This document shows positions 54,688-64,000 of a DNA stretch of 64,000 bases, piece by piece (the first letter of the stretch is position 1; each line of letters starts with the position of its first letter). The translations under genes were made by a program, and so were the position numbers. The DNA is from Novosphingobium sp. MD-1. GTDB lineage: Bacteria; Pseudomonadota; Alphaproteobacteria; Sphingomonadales; Sphingomonadaceae. The stretch spans positions 179,856 through 243,855 of the forward strand of contig NZ_BBXA01000026.1 of NCBI RefSeq assembly GCF_001014975.1, written 5' to 3'. Below the pieces are notes generated by a model. The model saw only the letters and a program-made list of their open reading frames with translations, was not told the DNA's origin and ran no database searches.

Positions 54688-55881
54688 ATGGTCGACTCCA
54701 CCGATACTGGGTCCTTGCCCGCCACGACCCAAGGGCTGCGCGTGGCGCTGTTCAGCGGCAACTACAACTATGTCCGCGATGGCGCCAACCAGGCGCTGAA
54801 CCGGCTGGTCGGCTATCTCCAGCGCCAGGGCGCGCAAGTGCGCGTCTATGCGCCCAAGGTGGCCAACCCCGCGTTCCCGTCCAAGGGTAAGCTGGTCGGG
54901 GTGCCTTCCATCGCCATTCCCGGCCGCGCGGAATACCGCCTGCCAATCGCGCTCAGCCCGCGTGTGCGGCGCGATCTGGCCACGTTCGCGCCGCATGTGG
55001 TCCACGTTTCCTCGCCCGACATCGCCGGCCACCGCGCGGTCAGCTGGGCGCGCCGGCACCGCCTGCCGATCCTCGCCTCGGTCCACACCCGGTTCGAGAC
55101 CTACCCCCGCTATTACAACATGGCGTTCCTGGAACCGGTGCTCGAGGCCGTGCTGCGCCGTTTCTATCGCCGTTGCGATGCGCTGGTCGCGCCGTCCGAA
55201 TCGATGGCGCAAGTGCTGCGCGCGCAGCGCATGAACTACGACATCGACATCTGGTCGCGCGGGGTGGACCGCGATGTCTTCCATCCTGGCCGCCGCGATA
55301 CCGCCTGGCGGCAAAGCCTGGGCATCGCCGATGACGAGGTGGTGATCGGCTTCCTCGGCCGCCTGGTCATGGAAAAGGGGCTGGACGTCTTTTCGGATTC
55401 GATCGACCAGCTTGCCCGGCGCGGCGTGGCGCACCGGGTGATGGTGGTAGGAGAAGGGCCGGCGCACGACTGGTTCACCGAACGGTTGCCGCAAGCCGTG
55501 TTCACCGGCTTCCAGGGCGGCGCGGACCTTGGCCGCGCGGTCGCCAGCATGGACGTGCTGTTCAACCCGTCCATCACCGAGACATTCGGCAACGTCACGC
55601 TGGAGGCGATGGCCTGCGGCGTGCCGGTGGTCGCGGCGGCGGCCACGGGCAGCCAGAGCCTGGTCGACGACGGCGTTTCCGGCCGGCTGATCGCCCCCGG
55701 CGCGGTGCGCCAGTTCGCCGAGGCCCTGCGCGCCTATGTCGAGGACGCCGACCTGCGCGCGCGCCACGGCGCAGCGGGCGAGGCGCGCAGCCTGGAGTTC
55801 AGCTGGGACCGCATCAACCAGGCGGTGGCCGATACCTACCTGCGGCTGATCCGGCAGAAGGGCAAGGCGAAGCGGCGGTAG
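54688..55881 (+). CDS. GT4 family glycosyltransferase
   Basis: 397 residues. The N-domain opens LRVALFSGNYNYVRDGANQA, and the C-domain has VIGFLGRLVMEKGLDVFSDS and the EX7E motif in NPSITETFGNVTLEAMACGV, typical of retaining GT4 enzymes. The layout resembles alpha-mannosyl/glucosyl transferases such as those acting on phosphatidylinositol or diacylglycerol (DHVHVSSPD-like HVVHVSSPDIAG). The acceptor is not known. Confidence 0.88.
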   Translation: MVDSTDTGSLPATTQGLRVALFSGNYNYVRDGANQALNRLVGYLQRQGAQVRVYAPKVANPAFPSKGKLVGVPSIAIPGRAEYRLPIALSPRVRRDLATFAPHVVHVSSPDIAGHRAVSWARRHRLPILASVHTRFETYPRYYNMAFLEPVLEAVLRRFYRRCDALVAPSESMAQVLRAQRMNYDIDIWSRGVDRDVFHPGRRDTAWRQSLGIADDEVVIGFLGRLVMEKGLDVFSDSIDQLARRGVAHRVMVVGEGPAHDWFTERLPQAVFTGFQGGADLGRAVASMDVLFNPSITETFGNVTLEAMACGVPVVAAAATGSQSLVDDGVSGRLIAPGAVRQFAEALRAYVEDADLRARHGAAGEARSLEFSWDRINQAVADTYLRLIRQKGKAKRR

Positions 55882-55924
55882 GGGTATTCGGGGAGGGATG
55901 CGGTTCGCGAGCAATCCCCTATGT

Positions 55925-56032
55925 CCGCTCGTCCTGAGCCTGTCGAAGGACGCGCTCCGTGCTGGCCGCGCGCGGTAAACCGCCTCAATATCAACCGTAT
56001 CGCGGGTCCTTCGACGGGCTCAGGACGAGCGG
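55925..56032. repeat. Intergenic inverted repeat (family C), also a possible terminator
   Basis: Left arm CCGCTCGTCCTGAGCCTGTC (55925-55951 in full) and right arm GTCCTTCGACGGGCTCAGGA (56006-56032 in full) are reverse complements with one mismatch in 27. GGTTTTGC follows the right arm, so transcripts from the glycosyltransferase gene could end there. The GAGCCTGTCGAAGGAC motif is widespread in high-GC proteobacteria. Confidence 0.85.
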
Positions 56033-56092
56033 GGTTTTGCGTGCCCAAACTCCGCAACCTCGTCGCGTCCGCAAGGGCAGCCTGACGGGCGT

Positions 56093-56569
56093 TTACCGGT
56101 GGCTGCCCAGCATGTTGGCGTGGGTGATCGCCACGGCGAGCGCGTCCGCCGCGTCCTCGCCGGCCAGTTTCACGCCGGGGAGCAGCACTTTCAGCATCGC
56201 CTGAACCTGCAGCTTTTCCGCGCCGCCGGTGCCGACCAGCGCTTTCTTGATCACCTTGGTGGGGTATTCCGCCACCGGAATGCCCGCGCGCGCCACCGAA
56301 AGCATGGCGACGCCGCGTGCTTGCCCCAGCTTCAGCGTCGATTGCGGGTTCACGTTGACGAAGACTTCCTCGACCGCGCCGGTATCGGGGCGGTGGGCCA
56401 GGATCACATCGGTCAGCGCGGCGTCCAGCTCCACCAGCCGTTCGGCCAAGCTGGCCTTGGCATCGGTGCGGATCTGGCCGTTGGCGATGTGGCTCAGCCG
56501 GCTGCCCGCCTTGGCCACCACGCCCCAGCCGGTGCAGGTGAGGCCGGGATCGATGCCGAGGATGATCAT
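56093..56569 (-). CDS. ruvC: Holliday-junction resolvase RuvC
   Basis: 158 residues. The catalytic acids are Asp7 ([14 protein letters not shown]), the Glu pair in [20 protein letters not shown] near 67-75, and the C-terminal [15 protein letters not shown] block. It cleaves four-way junctions with RuvAB. yebC is upstream, the usual order, but ruvA and ruvB do not follow, so the operon is split. Confidence 0.95.
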   Translation of the reverse strand: MIILGIDPGLTCTGWGVVAKAGSRLSHIANGQIRTDAKASLAERLVELDAALTDVILAHRPDTGAVEEVFVNVNPQSTLKLGQARGVAMLSVARAGIPVAEYPTKVIKKALVGTGGAEKLQVQAMLKVLLPGVKLAGEDAADALAVAITHANMLGSHR

Positions 56570-56570
56570 T

Positions 56571-56668
56571 CCTGCCCCTTCCGCAGACGGGAGGCCAATG
56601 GGTGGGAAGGTCCGGCGCCGCGCCCCGCAAGGCCCACCCCCGACCCCTCCCGCAGGCGGGAGGGGGGA
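56571..56668. repeat. REP-like inverted repeat pair (family B, copy 2)
   Basis: The right arm (56633-56667) carries CCCCTCCCGCAGGCGGGAGG, as in the copy at 404-496; the left arm (56571-56606) is diverged (CTTCCGCAGACGGGAGG). It fills the gap between yebC and ruvC. Confidence 0.7.
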
Positions 56669-56677
56669 GGCCTCAGG

Positions 56678-56710
56678 CCAGCTTTTCCATTACCCAAGCT
56701 TTTCCATTAC
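56678..56710. repeat. 16/17-bp tandem duplication over the yebC stop
   Basis: CCAGCTTTTCCATTAC (56678-56693) is followed directly by CCAAGCTTTTCCATTAC (56694-56710). On the coding strand the last codons of yebC and its stop are repeated just after the gene. Confidence 0.8.
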
Positions 56711-57433
56711 TTCGTCGGGGATTTCGTAGTTGCCCCACACGGTCTGTACGTCGTCGTCGTCGTCCAGCACGTCGATCAGCTTGAGCAGCGTGGCGGCGTC
56801 GTCGGCGGAAACCTCGGTCTTGAGGTTGGGCCGCCATGCCAGCTTCACGCCTTCGGCTTCGCCCAGCGTCTTTTCCAGCTCGCGCGCCACTTCGTGGAGG
56901 TTTTCCACCGCAACCCAGATCGAATGCGATTCCTCGTCGCTTTCGACATCGTCGGCGCCGGCCTCGATCGCGGCTTCGAGCACCTTTTCCTCGTCACCGG
57001 CCTTGCCGGGGTATTCGATCAGGCCGAGCCGTTCGAAGCCGTGGCTGACCGCGCCGCTGGCGCCCAGGTTGCCGCCGTTCTTGGCGAAGGCGGTGCGGAC
57101 GTTGGTGGCGGTGCGGTTGCGGTTGTCGGTCAGCGCCTCGACGATCAGCGCGACGCCGCCGGGGCCGTAGCCTTCATAGCGGATTTCCTCGTAGTTCTCG
57201 GCATCGCCCTTGCTGGCCTTGTCGATCGCGCGCTGGATGTTGTCCTTGGGCATCGACTGCGCCTTGGCGGCGTTGACCGCGGCGCGCAGGCGCGGGTTCA
57301 TGTCCGGATCGGGCATGCCCATCTTGGCCGCGACGGTGATTTCGCGGCTGAGCTTGGAGAACTGGGCAGAGCGCTTCTTGTCCTGCGCGCCCTTGCGGTG
57401 CATGATGTTCTTGAATTTGGAATGGCCTGCCAT
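56690..57433 (-). CDS. YebC/PmpR family transcription/translation regulator
   Basis: 247 residues. [20 protein letters not shown] and [20 protein letters not shown] are the family signatures, and SHGFERLG carries the conserved middle motif. Members regulate transcription or ease ribosome stalling at proline-rich stretches. It is followed by ruvC in the same direction. Its end is duplicated (see the repeat). Confidence 0.94.
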   Translation of the reverse strand: MAGHSKFKNIMHRKGAQDKKRSAQFSKLSREITVAAKMGMPDPDMNPRLRAAVNAAKAQSMPKDNIQRAIDKASKGDAENYEEIRYEGYGPGGVALIVEALTDNRNRTATNVRTAFAKNGGNLGASGAVSHGFERLGLIEYPGKAGDEEKVLEAAIEAGADDVESDEESHSIWVAVENLHEVARELEKTLGEAEGVKLAWRPNLKTEVSADDAATLLKLIDVLDDDDDVQTVWGNYEIPDEVMEKLG

Positions 57434-57590
57434 GGGAACCTTCGGAAGTCTGCGAGTTGCGGAGCTTCCGGCATCCTCGGCGCCCCGGTTGCGCGCGCCT
57501 TACACCGCGCGGGGGGGCGATAGCAACCGCCCCCGGAATTCCCGCTGTTGTCGGTGTTTGCGCGCGCGGTGGTTCCGCGTCGGTTCGGGG

Positions 57591-57827
57591 TCAGCCCAGG
57601 CCCAGCGCGGTCTTGTAGGTTTCGAGAACCATTTCCATCTCGCGGCGGTCGTCGGGCTTCATCTTCCGCAGGCGGACGATCTGGCGCATGATCTTGGCGT
57701 CGTAGCCCACGGCCTTGGCTTCGTTGTAGACATCCTTGATGTCGTCGCCGATGCCCTTCTTTTCTTCTTCAAGGCGTTCGATGCGCTCGATCAGGAGGCG
57801 CAGGCGATCATCGGCGGCTTCGGCCAT
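57591..57827 (-). CDS. gapR: GapR (DUF2312), overtwisted-DNA-binding protein
   Basis: 78 residues covering the whole DUF2312 family: [20 protein letters not shown] followed by [20 protein letters not shown] and [20 protein letters not shown]. In Caulobacter, GapR clamps positively supercoiled, AT-rich DNA and aids topoisomerase in front of replication forks. It is essential or near-essential in several alphaproteobacteria. It is adjacent to, but separate from, the DUF1244 gene. Confidence 0.93.
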   Translation of the reverse strand: MAEAADDRLRLLIERIERLEEEKKGIGDDIKDVYNEAKAVGYDAKIMRQIVRLRKMKPDDRREMEMVLETYKTALGLG

Positions 57828-57948
57828 CGGGAAACTCCGAAAAGGTTATGGTGAATCGGTCGGCCGCGCTGATAGCGGGCGCGCCGGTTCGCGCAAAGCG
57901 GCGGCTGTGGAAATCCTCTCCGCTGGCGGCGGAACTATCGGCGGATCG

Positions 57949-58287
57949 TCAGTGTCCGGCGTTCTTCTTCATGCTTTCCTCCATGCGCGCCAGCTGTTCG
58001 GGCGTCGCTTCGGTCTGGAAGCGGGCCTTCCATTCGGCGGCGGGCAGGCCGTGGATCGCTTCGCGCGCGGCGGCCTTGTCCAGTCCGGCGCCGGCCTCGT
58101 TGATCCAGTCGGCCAGGCAGTTGCGGCAGAAGCCCGCCAGGCCCATCAGATCGATGTTCTGCGCATCGTGGCGGTGGCGCAGGTGGCGCACCAGACGGCG
58201 GAACGCGGCGGCGGCCACCGCATCGGGCAGGGTATCGAGCGCGTCGGCGGGGGTATCGCCGGCACCGGGTGTCGCATTCGTATCCAT
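57949..58287 (-). CDS. DUF1244 protein
   Basis: 112 residues. FRRLVRHLRHRHDAQNIDLM and GLAGFCRNCLADWINEAG (with two Cys) are the DUF1244 signature, and HGLPAAEWKARFQTEATPEQ follows. The family is small, helical and unassigned. ATG 58287 is preferred because AAGGGA is 9 nt upstream; ATG 58296 is too close. It diverges from pyk. Confidence 0.9.
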   Translation of the reverse strand: MDTNATPGAGDTPADALDTLPDAVAAAAFRRLVRHLRHRHDAQNIDLMGLAGFCRNCLADWINEAGAGLDKAAAREAIHGLPAAEWKARFQTEATPEQLARMEESMKKNAGH

Positions 58288-58385
58288 GGCAATCATTCCC
58301 TTGGGTTTTCCCGTCGCATAGGCCATAGGCCGGGGCCATTGAAGAGGCGCTTTCCGTAAGGGCCGCAAAAGCTAGGGAGCCACGC

Positions 58386-59852
<1,467 letters not shown>

Positions 59853-59886
59853 CCGGTGACGATCGGGTCTCCGCGCGGCGGGGGCG

Positions 59887-59913
59887 CTGTAACATTGAAA
59901 CAAAAGTGTCATG
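59887..59913 (+). promoter_or_regulatory. AT-rich segment upstream of the phosphate transporter, possible regulator site
   Basis: CTGTAACATTGAAACAAAAG and GTGTCATG form an AT-rich island in front of the PiT gene. Single CTGTAAC and GTGTCAT motifs resemble Pho-box halves, but their spacing does not fit the 11-bp period, so this is only a weak candidate. Confidence 0.25.
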
Positions 59914-59969
59914 TGGCGCGCCTACGGCAAGTCTGAGCAAGAATGCTCAGGGCCACAGATTCGGGTTTC

Positions 59970-61604
59970 ATGAACGCATCGATTACCATGTCCGGCGCCG
60001 CTTCCGGCGTCGGCGGTTCCAAGCCGGCCGGGCGGCCCGATCTTGACCGCGGCCTGGGCCGGGTGGGGATGATCGCCTTCGTCGGCGCGATCGCTGCGGC
60101 CGTCGCCTATGTCGCCTGGAGCATCTATTCCGACGCCGCGGCCTCGGGCGTGCAGCCGACGACCTACCTGCCGTTCGTGCTGCTGTTCGTGGCCCTGCTG
60201 ATCGCGCTGGGCTTCGAATTCGTGAACGGCTTCCACGATACCGCGAACGCGGTGGCGACGGTGATCTACACCAACGCCATGCCCGCGCACGCGGCGGTGG
60301 TGTGGTCCGGCTTCTTCAATTTCCTGGGCGTGCTGCTGTCTTCCGGCGCGGTCGCCTTCGGCATCGTTTCGCTCCTGCCGGTGGAACTGATCCTCAAGGT
60401 GGGGTCCAACGCCGGTTTCGCGATGGTGTTCGCGCTGCTGATCGCGGCGATCGTGTGGAACCTCGCGACGTGGTGGTTCGGCCTGCCTTCGTCCAGCTCG
60501 CACACGTTGATCGGCTCGATCATCGGCGTCGGCGTCGCCAACGCGCTGCTGCATGGCAAGAGCGGCACCTCGGGCGTGGACTGGGGCAAGGCGACCGAAA
60601 TCGGGCAGGCGCTGCTGCTGTCTCCGCTGATCGGCTTCGGCGTGGCCGCGCTGCTGCTGCTGGCGATGAAAGTGCTGGTGCGCAACCGCGCGCTCTATGC
60701 CGAACCGAAGGACGGCGTGCCGCCGCCGTGGTGGATTCGCGGGCTGCTGATCTTCACCTGCACCGGCGTCAGCTTCGCGCACGGCTCGAACGACGGGCAG
60801 AAGGGCATGGGCTTGATCATGCTGATCCTGATCGGCACGGTGCCCACCGCCTATGCGCTGAACCGCGCGGTGCCCGATCGCTACATGGCGGAGTTCCATG
60901 CCAATACCCTGGCCGCCGCCGGCGTGCTGGGTGCGCCCGCCGCTTCCGGGACCACGCCCGCACAGGCCCGCGAGGCCATCACGCGTTACATCGCTGATCG
61001 CAAGTTCACGCCCGCCACGCTGCCGGCGCTGGGCGTGCTGATCCGCGATGTCGACACGCAGGTCAGCGAATACGGTTCGCTGGCCAAGGTGCCGGCCGCT
61101 GCCGTGGGCAACATCCGCAACGACATGTACCTTGCTTCGGAGGCGATCCGCTGGCTGGGCAAGGACAAGAAGGCCGCGCTGCCCGAAGCGAGCACCAAGG
61201 CGCTGACCGCCTACAAGGGCTCGCTCGACGCTGGCACCCGCTTCATCCCGACCTGGGTGAAAGTGGCTGTCGCCGTGGCGCTCGGGCTGGGCACCATGGT
61301 CGGCTGGAAGCGCATCGTGGTGACGGTGGGCGAAAAGATCGGCAAATCGCACCTGACCTATGCGCAGGGTGCCTCGGCCGAACTCGTGGCCATGGGCACG
61401 ATCGCCGGCGCGGACATGCTGGGCCTGCCGGTTTCGACCACGCACGTCCTCTCCTCCGGCGTGGCGGGCACGATGGCGGCCAACCGGTCGGGCCTGCAGA
61501 TGGGCACGATCCGCAACCTGCTGATGGCCTGGGTACTGACGCTGCCGGCCTCGATCCTGCTCTCGGGCGGGCTTTACCTGCTGTTCCACGCGCTCGTCGG
61601 ATAG
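59970..61604 (+). CDS. PiT family inorganic phosphate transporter
   Basis: 544 residues with about 10-11 membrane helices. The two PiT signatures are GFEFVNGFHDTANAVATVIY and FAHGSNDGQKGMG, and STTHVLSSGVAGTMAANRSG is in the second half. It imports phosphate with protons. A hydrophilic loop of about 130 residues (near 305-430) is inserted mid-way. ATG 59970 is chosen over ATG 59943. Confidence 0.92.
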   Translation: MNASITMSGAASGVGGSKPAGRPDLDRGLGRVGMIAFVGAIAAAVAYVAWSIYSDAAASGVQPTTYLPFVLLFVALLIALGFEFVNGFHDTANAVATVIYTNAMPAHAAVVWSGFFNFLGVLLSSGAVAFGIVSLLPVELILKVGSNAGFAMVFALLIAAIVWNLATWWFGLPSSSSHTLIGSIIGVGVANALLHGKSGTSGVDWGKATEIGQALLLSPLIGFGVAALLLLAMKVLVRNRALYAEPKDGVPPPWWIRGLLIFTCTGVSFAHGSNDGQKGMGLIMLILIGTVPTAYALNRAVPDRYMAEFHANTLAAAGVLGAPAASGTTPAQAREAITRYIADRKFTPATLPALGVLIRDVDTQVSEYGSLAKVPAAAVGNIRNDMYLASEAIRWLGKDKKAALPEASTKALTAYKGSLDAGTRFIPTWVKVAVAVALGLGTMVGWKRIVVTVGEKIGKSHLTYAQGASAELVAMGTIAGADMLGLPVSTTHVLSSGVAGTMAANRSGLQMGTIRNLLMAWVLTLPASILLSGGLYLLFHALVG

Positions 61605-61644
61605 CGCGGCGGCGCGGGAGAGAAGCCCCGCGCCACCTTCGGCT

Positions 61645-62613
61645 TCAGAACCGTTCGCCGACCATTTCCTCGCTCTTCGCCCAGAGCGCGCGGGCGTTGT
61701 CCGGATCGAGCGCGTAGGAACGCACGCCTTCGGACACCGGGCTGATGAGTCCGTCGGTCACTTCGGAAACGTGGCAGTTCTCGCAATAGCGCCCGCCGAC
61801 CTCGTCCGCACTGGCGACCATGCCGGCCCAGACCGAGGTCGCCGCGCCCTGCGGAATGGTCTTCCAGGCGAAGGGCGGCTTTCCTTCCGTCGCCAGATCG
61901 GCGTTGATCTGTTCCACCAGCGCATCGAGCGCGTCCTGGCCCATATGGCGGCCCAGTTCGGTGTTGATGCCGCCCGGATGCAGCGCGGTGGCGCGCACGC
62001 CGCGATCCCGGTGGCGGCGGTCGAATTCCACCGCGAACAGCACGTTCGCGGTCTTCGAGCGGCCATAGGCTTCGAAGGGCGTATACGGCGTGCGATCGAA
62101 GTTGGGATCGTCCAGATCGACGTCGGAGAAGCGGTGGCCCGACGAGGCGACGGCGACGAACCGGCCACCCGGCGCGATCAGCCCGGCGATGCGGTTGACG
62201 AAGACGAAATGGCCAAGGTGGTTGGTGCCGAACTGGGTCTCGAAGCCATCCGCCGTCTTGCCCAACGGCGTGGCCATGACGCCGGCGTTGGCGATGACGA
62301 GGTCGAACGGCCGTCCATCGGCGACGAGCGCGTCGGCCGCGGCGCGGACGCTGGCGAGCGAGGCCAGATCGAGCTCGATCAGGTCGAGCCCGCCACCGTT
62401 GGCGGCCTGTTCGCGCACCACGGCGGTCGCGGCTTCGGCCTTGGCGAGATCGCGCACGGCGCCCACCACCTGCGCGCCATGCGCGGCCAGGGCGCGCGCG
62501 GTTTCGACGCCGAGGCCGGCGGAAACGCCGGTGACCAGCACGCGCTTGCCGGAAAGATCGATGCCGGCCAGCACGTCGTCGGTGGTGGATGTGGCTCCGA
62601 AGGTCTGGGACAT
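61645..62613 (-). CDS. SDR family oxidoreductase (retinol-dehydrogenase-like)
   Basis: 322 residues. The NAD(P) motif is VTGVSAGLGVETARAL, then IANAGVMATPLG, VVASSGHRFS-like VAVASSGHRF and the active site YGRSKTANVLFAVEF. Together these mark the WWOX/RDH-like branch. Substrate unknown. It diverges from a TetR gene with a clear operator, so the TetR probably represses it. Confidence 0.88.
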   Translation of the reverse strand: MSQTFGATSTTDDVLAGIDLSGKRVLVTGVSAGLGVETARALAAHGAQVVGAVRDLAKAEAATAVVREQAANGGGLDLIELDLASLASVRAAADALVADGRPFDLVIANAGVMATPLGKTADGFETQFGTNHLGHFVFVNRIAGLIAPGGRFVAVASSGHRFSDVDLDDPNFDRTPYTPFEAYGRSKTANVLFAVEFDRRHRDRGVRATALHPGGINTELGRHMGQDALDALVEQINADLATEGKPPFAWKTIPQGAATSVWAGMVASADEVGGRYCENCHVSEVTDGLISPVSEGVRSYALDPDNARALWAKSEEMVGERF

Positions 62614-62714
62614 GAAAGGGACTCCTGTCTGGGGCGCACCGCTCCCGCCGCCAGAAGGCCCATTGCCTGCCGCCGGTTGAGGGTATATGAAAGGGAGGGT
62701 TCCTCCGCTTTAAT

Positions 62715-62731
62715 ACGGAGGCATCCTCCGT
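62715..62731. promoter_or_regulatory. Operator of the SDR/TetR divergent pair
   Basis: ACGGAGG-CAT-CCTCCGT is a perfect 7-bp inverted repeat 18 bp before the TetR start. The flanks extend the symmetry (ATACGGAGG / CCTCCGTTT). A further CCTCCG half at 62702-62707 makes a CCTCCG...CGGAGG pair with the first arm. Confidence 0.8.
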
Positions 62732-62748
62732 TTATCAAGGGGCGTCGT

Positions 62749-63369
62749 GTGGCGACGGTCGAAAAAGTTTCCGGTGCCGAAGCCGGCCGGCGGCCGCGTG
62801 CCGATGCGGCCCGCAATCGCGCGCGGCTGCTGGATGCGGCCAAGGCGGTCTTCGCGGCGAAGGGCGCCGACGCGAGCCTGGAGGCGATCGCCCGCACGGC
62901 GGGGGTGGGAATCGGCACGCTCTATCGCCATTTCCCCACCCGCGATGCGTTGATCGAGGCGGTCTATCGCAACGAGACCGACCAGCTTGGCGAAGCGGCG
63001 CGGCGCTTGGCCGCCGAACTGCCACCGCTGCCGGCGCTGCGCTCCTGGATGCTGGCCTTCGTGGACTACATGGCGACCAAGCAGGGCATGACCGACCTGC
63101 TCAACGCGATGCCGGCCGGCCCAGGCCAGCTCTATGCGGCATCGGGCGCCGTGATGCGCGAGGCGATGGTCGCGCTGATCGGCCGGGCGGTGAACGCGGG
63201 CGAGATGCGGTTCGATGGCGATCCGTTCGATCTGCTGCGCGCGCTGGGCGGGGTCGCCAGCCTCGGCCGCGATGACGACTGCGATAATGAGCGTGATAAC
63301 GGTGGCGGGGCGGCGGCACGCGCTATGGTTGACATCCTGATTGCCGGCCTGCGCGCGCCGCGCGCCTGA
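62749..63369 (+). CDS. TetR family transcription regulator
   Basis: 206 residues from GTG 62749. The DNA-binding domain is RARLLDAAKAVFAAKGADAS, then LEAIARTAGVGIGTLYRHFP and TRDALIEAVY. The C-terminal domain is helical and of the multidrug/SDR-associated type. It probably represses the divergent SDR (inference from the shared operator) and itself. Confidence 0.9.
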   Translation: MATVEKVSGAEAGRRPRADAARNRARLLDAAKAVFAAKGADASLEAIARTAGVGIGTLYRHFPTRDALIEAVYRNETDQLGEAARRLAAELPPLPALRSWMLAFVDYMATKQGMTDLLNAMPAGPGQLYAASGAVMREAMVALIGRAVNAGEMRFDGDPFDLLRALGGVASLGRDDDCDNERDNGGGAAARAMVDILIAGLRAPRA

Positions 63370-63372
63370 GGC

Positions 63373-63999
63373 TCAGCCGAGCGGAACGGTCTGCTCCGCC
63401 AGTGCGGCCATCGCCGGGCGGTGGCTGACGAGGATCAGGCCGCTGCCGCTCGTATCGAGCCAGTCGCGCAGGCGCACGACGAGCAGCGCCTCGGTTTCCG
63501 CATCCAGTCCCTCGCTCGGTTCGTCGAGCACCAGCCAGGGCCGGCCGGCCAGCAGCGCGCGGGCGAGCGCGATGCGGCGGCGCTGGCCGCCCGAAAGCCG
63601 CGCGCCATCGCCGCCCAGCCACTGGTCCAGCCCTTCGGGCAGCGCGCGCACCACGTCGTCGGCACAGGCGACGCGCAGCGCGTCCCACATGCGCGCTTCG
63701 TCGAGGCCGGGCGCGGCAAGGCGCAGATTGTCGGCAATGGAGCCGGCGATCAGCGGCGCGTCCTGCGCGGCGAGCGCGAACAGCGGGCGGCGGCTTTCGG
63801 GGGCGATGGCGGTCAACGGTATGCCGTCGATTGCCATGGTCTGCGGGGCATCGTCGCGCAGGCCGGCGAGCGTTTCGACCAGCCGGGTCTTGCCCGCGCC
63901 CGATCGTCCGGCGATGCGCAGCCGCGCGCCGCCCGTGCAGGCCGCACCGGCGATGGTCAGCGTTTCGCCCTTGATGTCCGGGCCGTTGGGCGTGGGGCC
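63373..63999 (-). CDS. ABC transporter ATPase domain, CydC-like (5' end outside window)
   Basis: 209 residues of the ATPase domain: Walker A GRSGAGKTRLV, Q-loop ALAAQDAPLIAGSIADNLRL, signature LSGGQRRRIALARAL, Walker B WLVLDEPSEGLD and H-loop LILVSHRPAM. The AQDAPLIAGSI motif and compact end fit CydC/CydD-type cysteine/glutathione exporters needed for cytochrome bd. The membrane half lies beyond the window, so this is not certain. Confidence 0.7.
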   Translation of the reverse strand, partial: GPTPNGPDIKGETLTIAGAACTGGARLRIAGRSGAGKTRLVETLAGLRDDAPQTMAIDGIPLTAIAPESRRPLFALAAQDAPLIAGSIADNLRLAAPGLDEARMWDALRVACADDVVRALPEGLDQWLGGDGARLSGGQRRRIALARALLAGRPWLVLDEPSEGLDAETEALLVVRLRDWLDTSGSGLILVSHRPAMAALAEQTVPLG

Positions 64000-64000
64000 G

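Noticed and set aside
59887..59913. Pho box in front of the PiT transporter as a firm call
   Set aside because: Half motifs are present but the 11-bp repeat spacing is wrong; kept only as a weak candidate.

Overview
The window reads as a chromosomal core segment of a GC-rich alphaproteobacterium, most likely a sphingomonad (Novosphingobium/Sphingomonas type). This is inferred from gene order and protein families: ybgC-tolQRAB-pal, a hisBHAFE-HIT block, the small nucleoid protein GapR (DUF2312), a 16S-independent set of alphaproteobacterial proteins (SspB-type adaptor, DUF1244, DUF1285, DUF2849, DUF934), a long isocitrate lyase with a divergent ScfR/RamB-like regulator, and a large TonB-dependent receptor. 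I see no tRNA, rRNA, CRISPR array, prophage or intact insertion sequence. The mobile-type DNA is limited to several families of inverted-repeat elements and one 268-bp element that looks like a MITE.

Layout. 1-2501: tail of one acyl-CoA dehydrogenase, a second acyl-CoA dehydrogenase and an SDR, a catabolic acyl-CoA cluster. 2564-4714: gmk, a VOC protein, a small membrane-type protein and SspB. 4790-8412: histidine operon hisB-hisH-hisA-hisF-hisE plus a HIT hydrolase. 8533-13216: Tol-Pal envelope system, closed by a strong terminator. 13380-15607: secreted caspase-like/Sel1 protein coupled to a J-domain protein. 15842-18733 (minus): CCA-adding enzyme, CoA-type NUDIX, DUF1285, GNAT. 18848-22239: glyoxylate-shunt regulator divergent from isocitrate lyase, with a clear palindromic operator between them and a 52-residue gene after aceA. 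22409-31378: PilZ protein, a glutamine amidotransferase, then assimilatory sulfate reduction (cobA/SUMT, DUF2849, cysI, DUF934, cysH), a MscS channel, cystathionine beta-lyase and mercaptopyruvate sulfurtransferase. 31477-37224: a Pro/Thr-rich membrane protein, queF, a MITE-like insertion, a small gene and a LolCDE/YbbAP-like ABC pair. 37289-45263: a lipoprotein GDSL esterase, recF, and a sigma-54-controlled phage-shock (psp) locus extended by four extra small membrane/coiled-coil proteins, then sufE, DUF454, MOSC and DUF805 genes. 45407-53298: TonB receptor, typA/bipA and a DUF3857-transglutaminase-TPR protein. 53584-57433: two related Gly/Tyr-rich exported proteins, a GT4 glycosyltransferase, ruvC and yebC. 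57591-63999: gapR, DUF1244, pyruvate kinase, a PiT phosphate transporter, an SDR/TetR divergent pair with its operator, and the ATPase end of a CydC-like ABC transporter.

How it fits together. Much of the window is envelope maintenance: Tol-Pal, the psp response, MscS, the ABC pair, TonB uptake and small exported proteins. The rest is central biosynthesis and metabolism (His, Cys, Met, glyoxylate shunt, pyruvate kinase, phosphate). The two most unusual observations are the enlarged psp operon, with tandem PspB-like small proteins, and a cluster of the palindrome GTTACGTAAC confined to recF-pspF, in a stretch with patches of AT-rich codons unlike the rest of the window.
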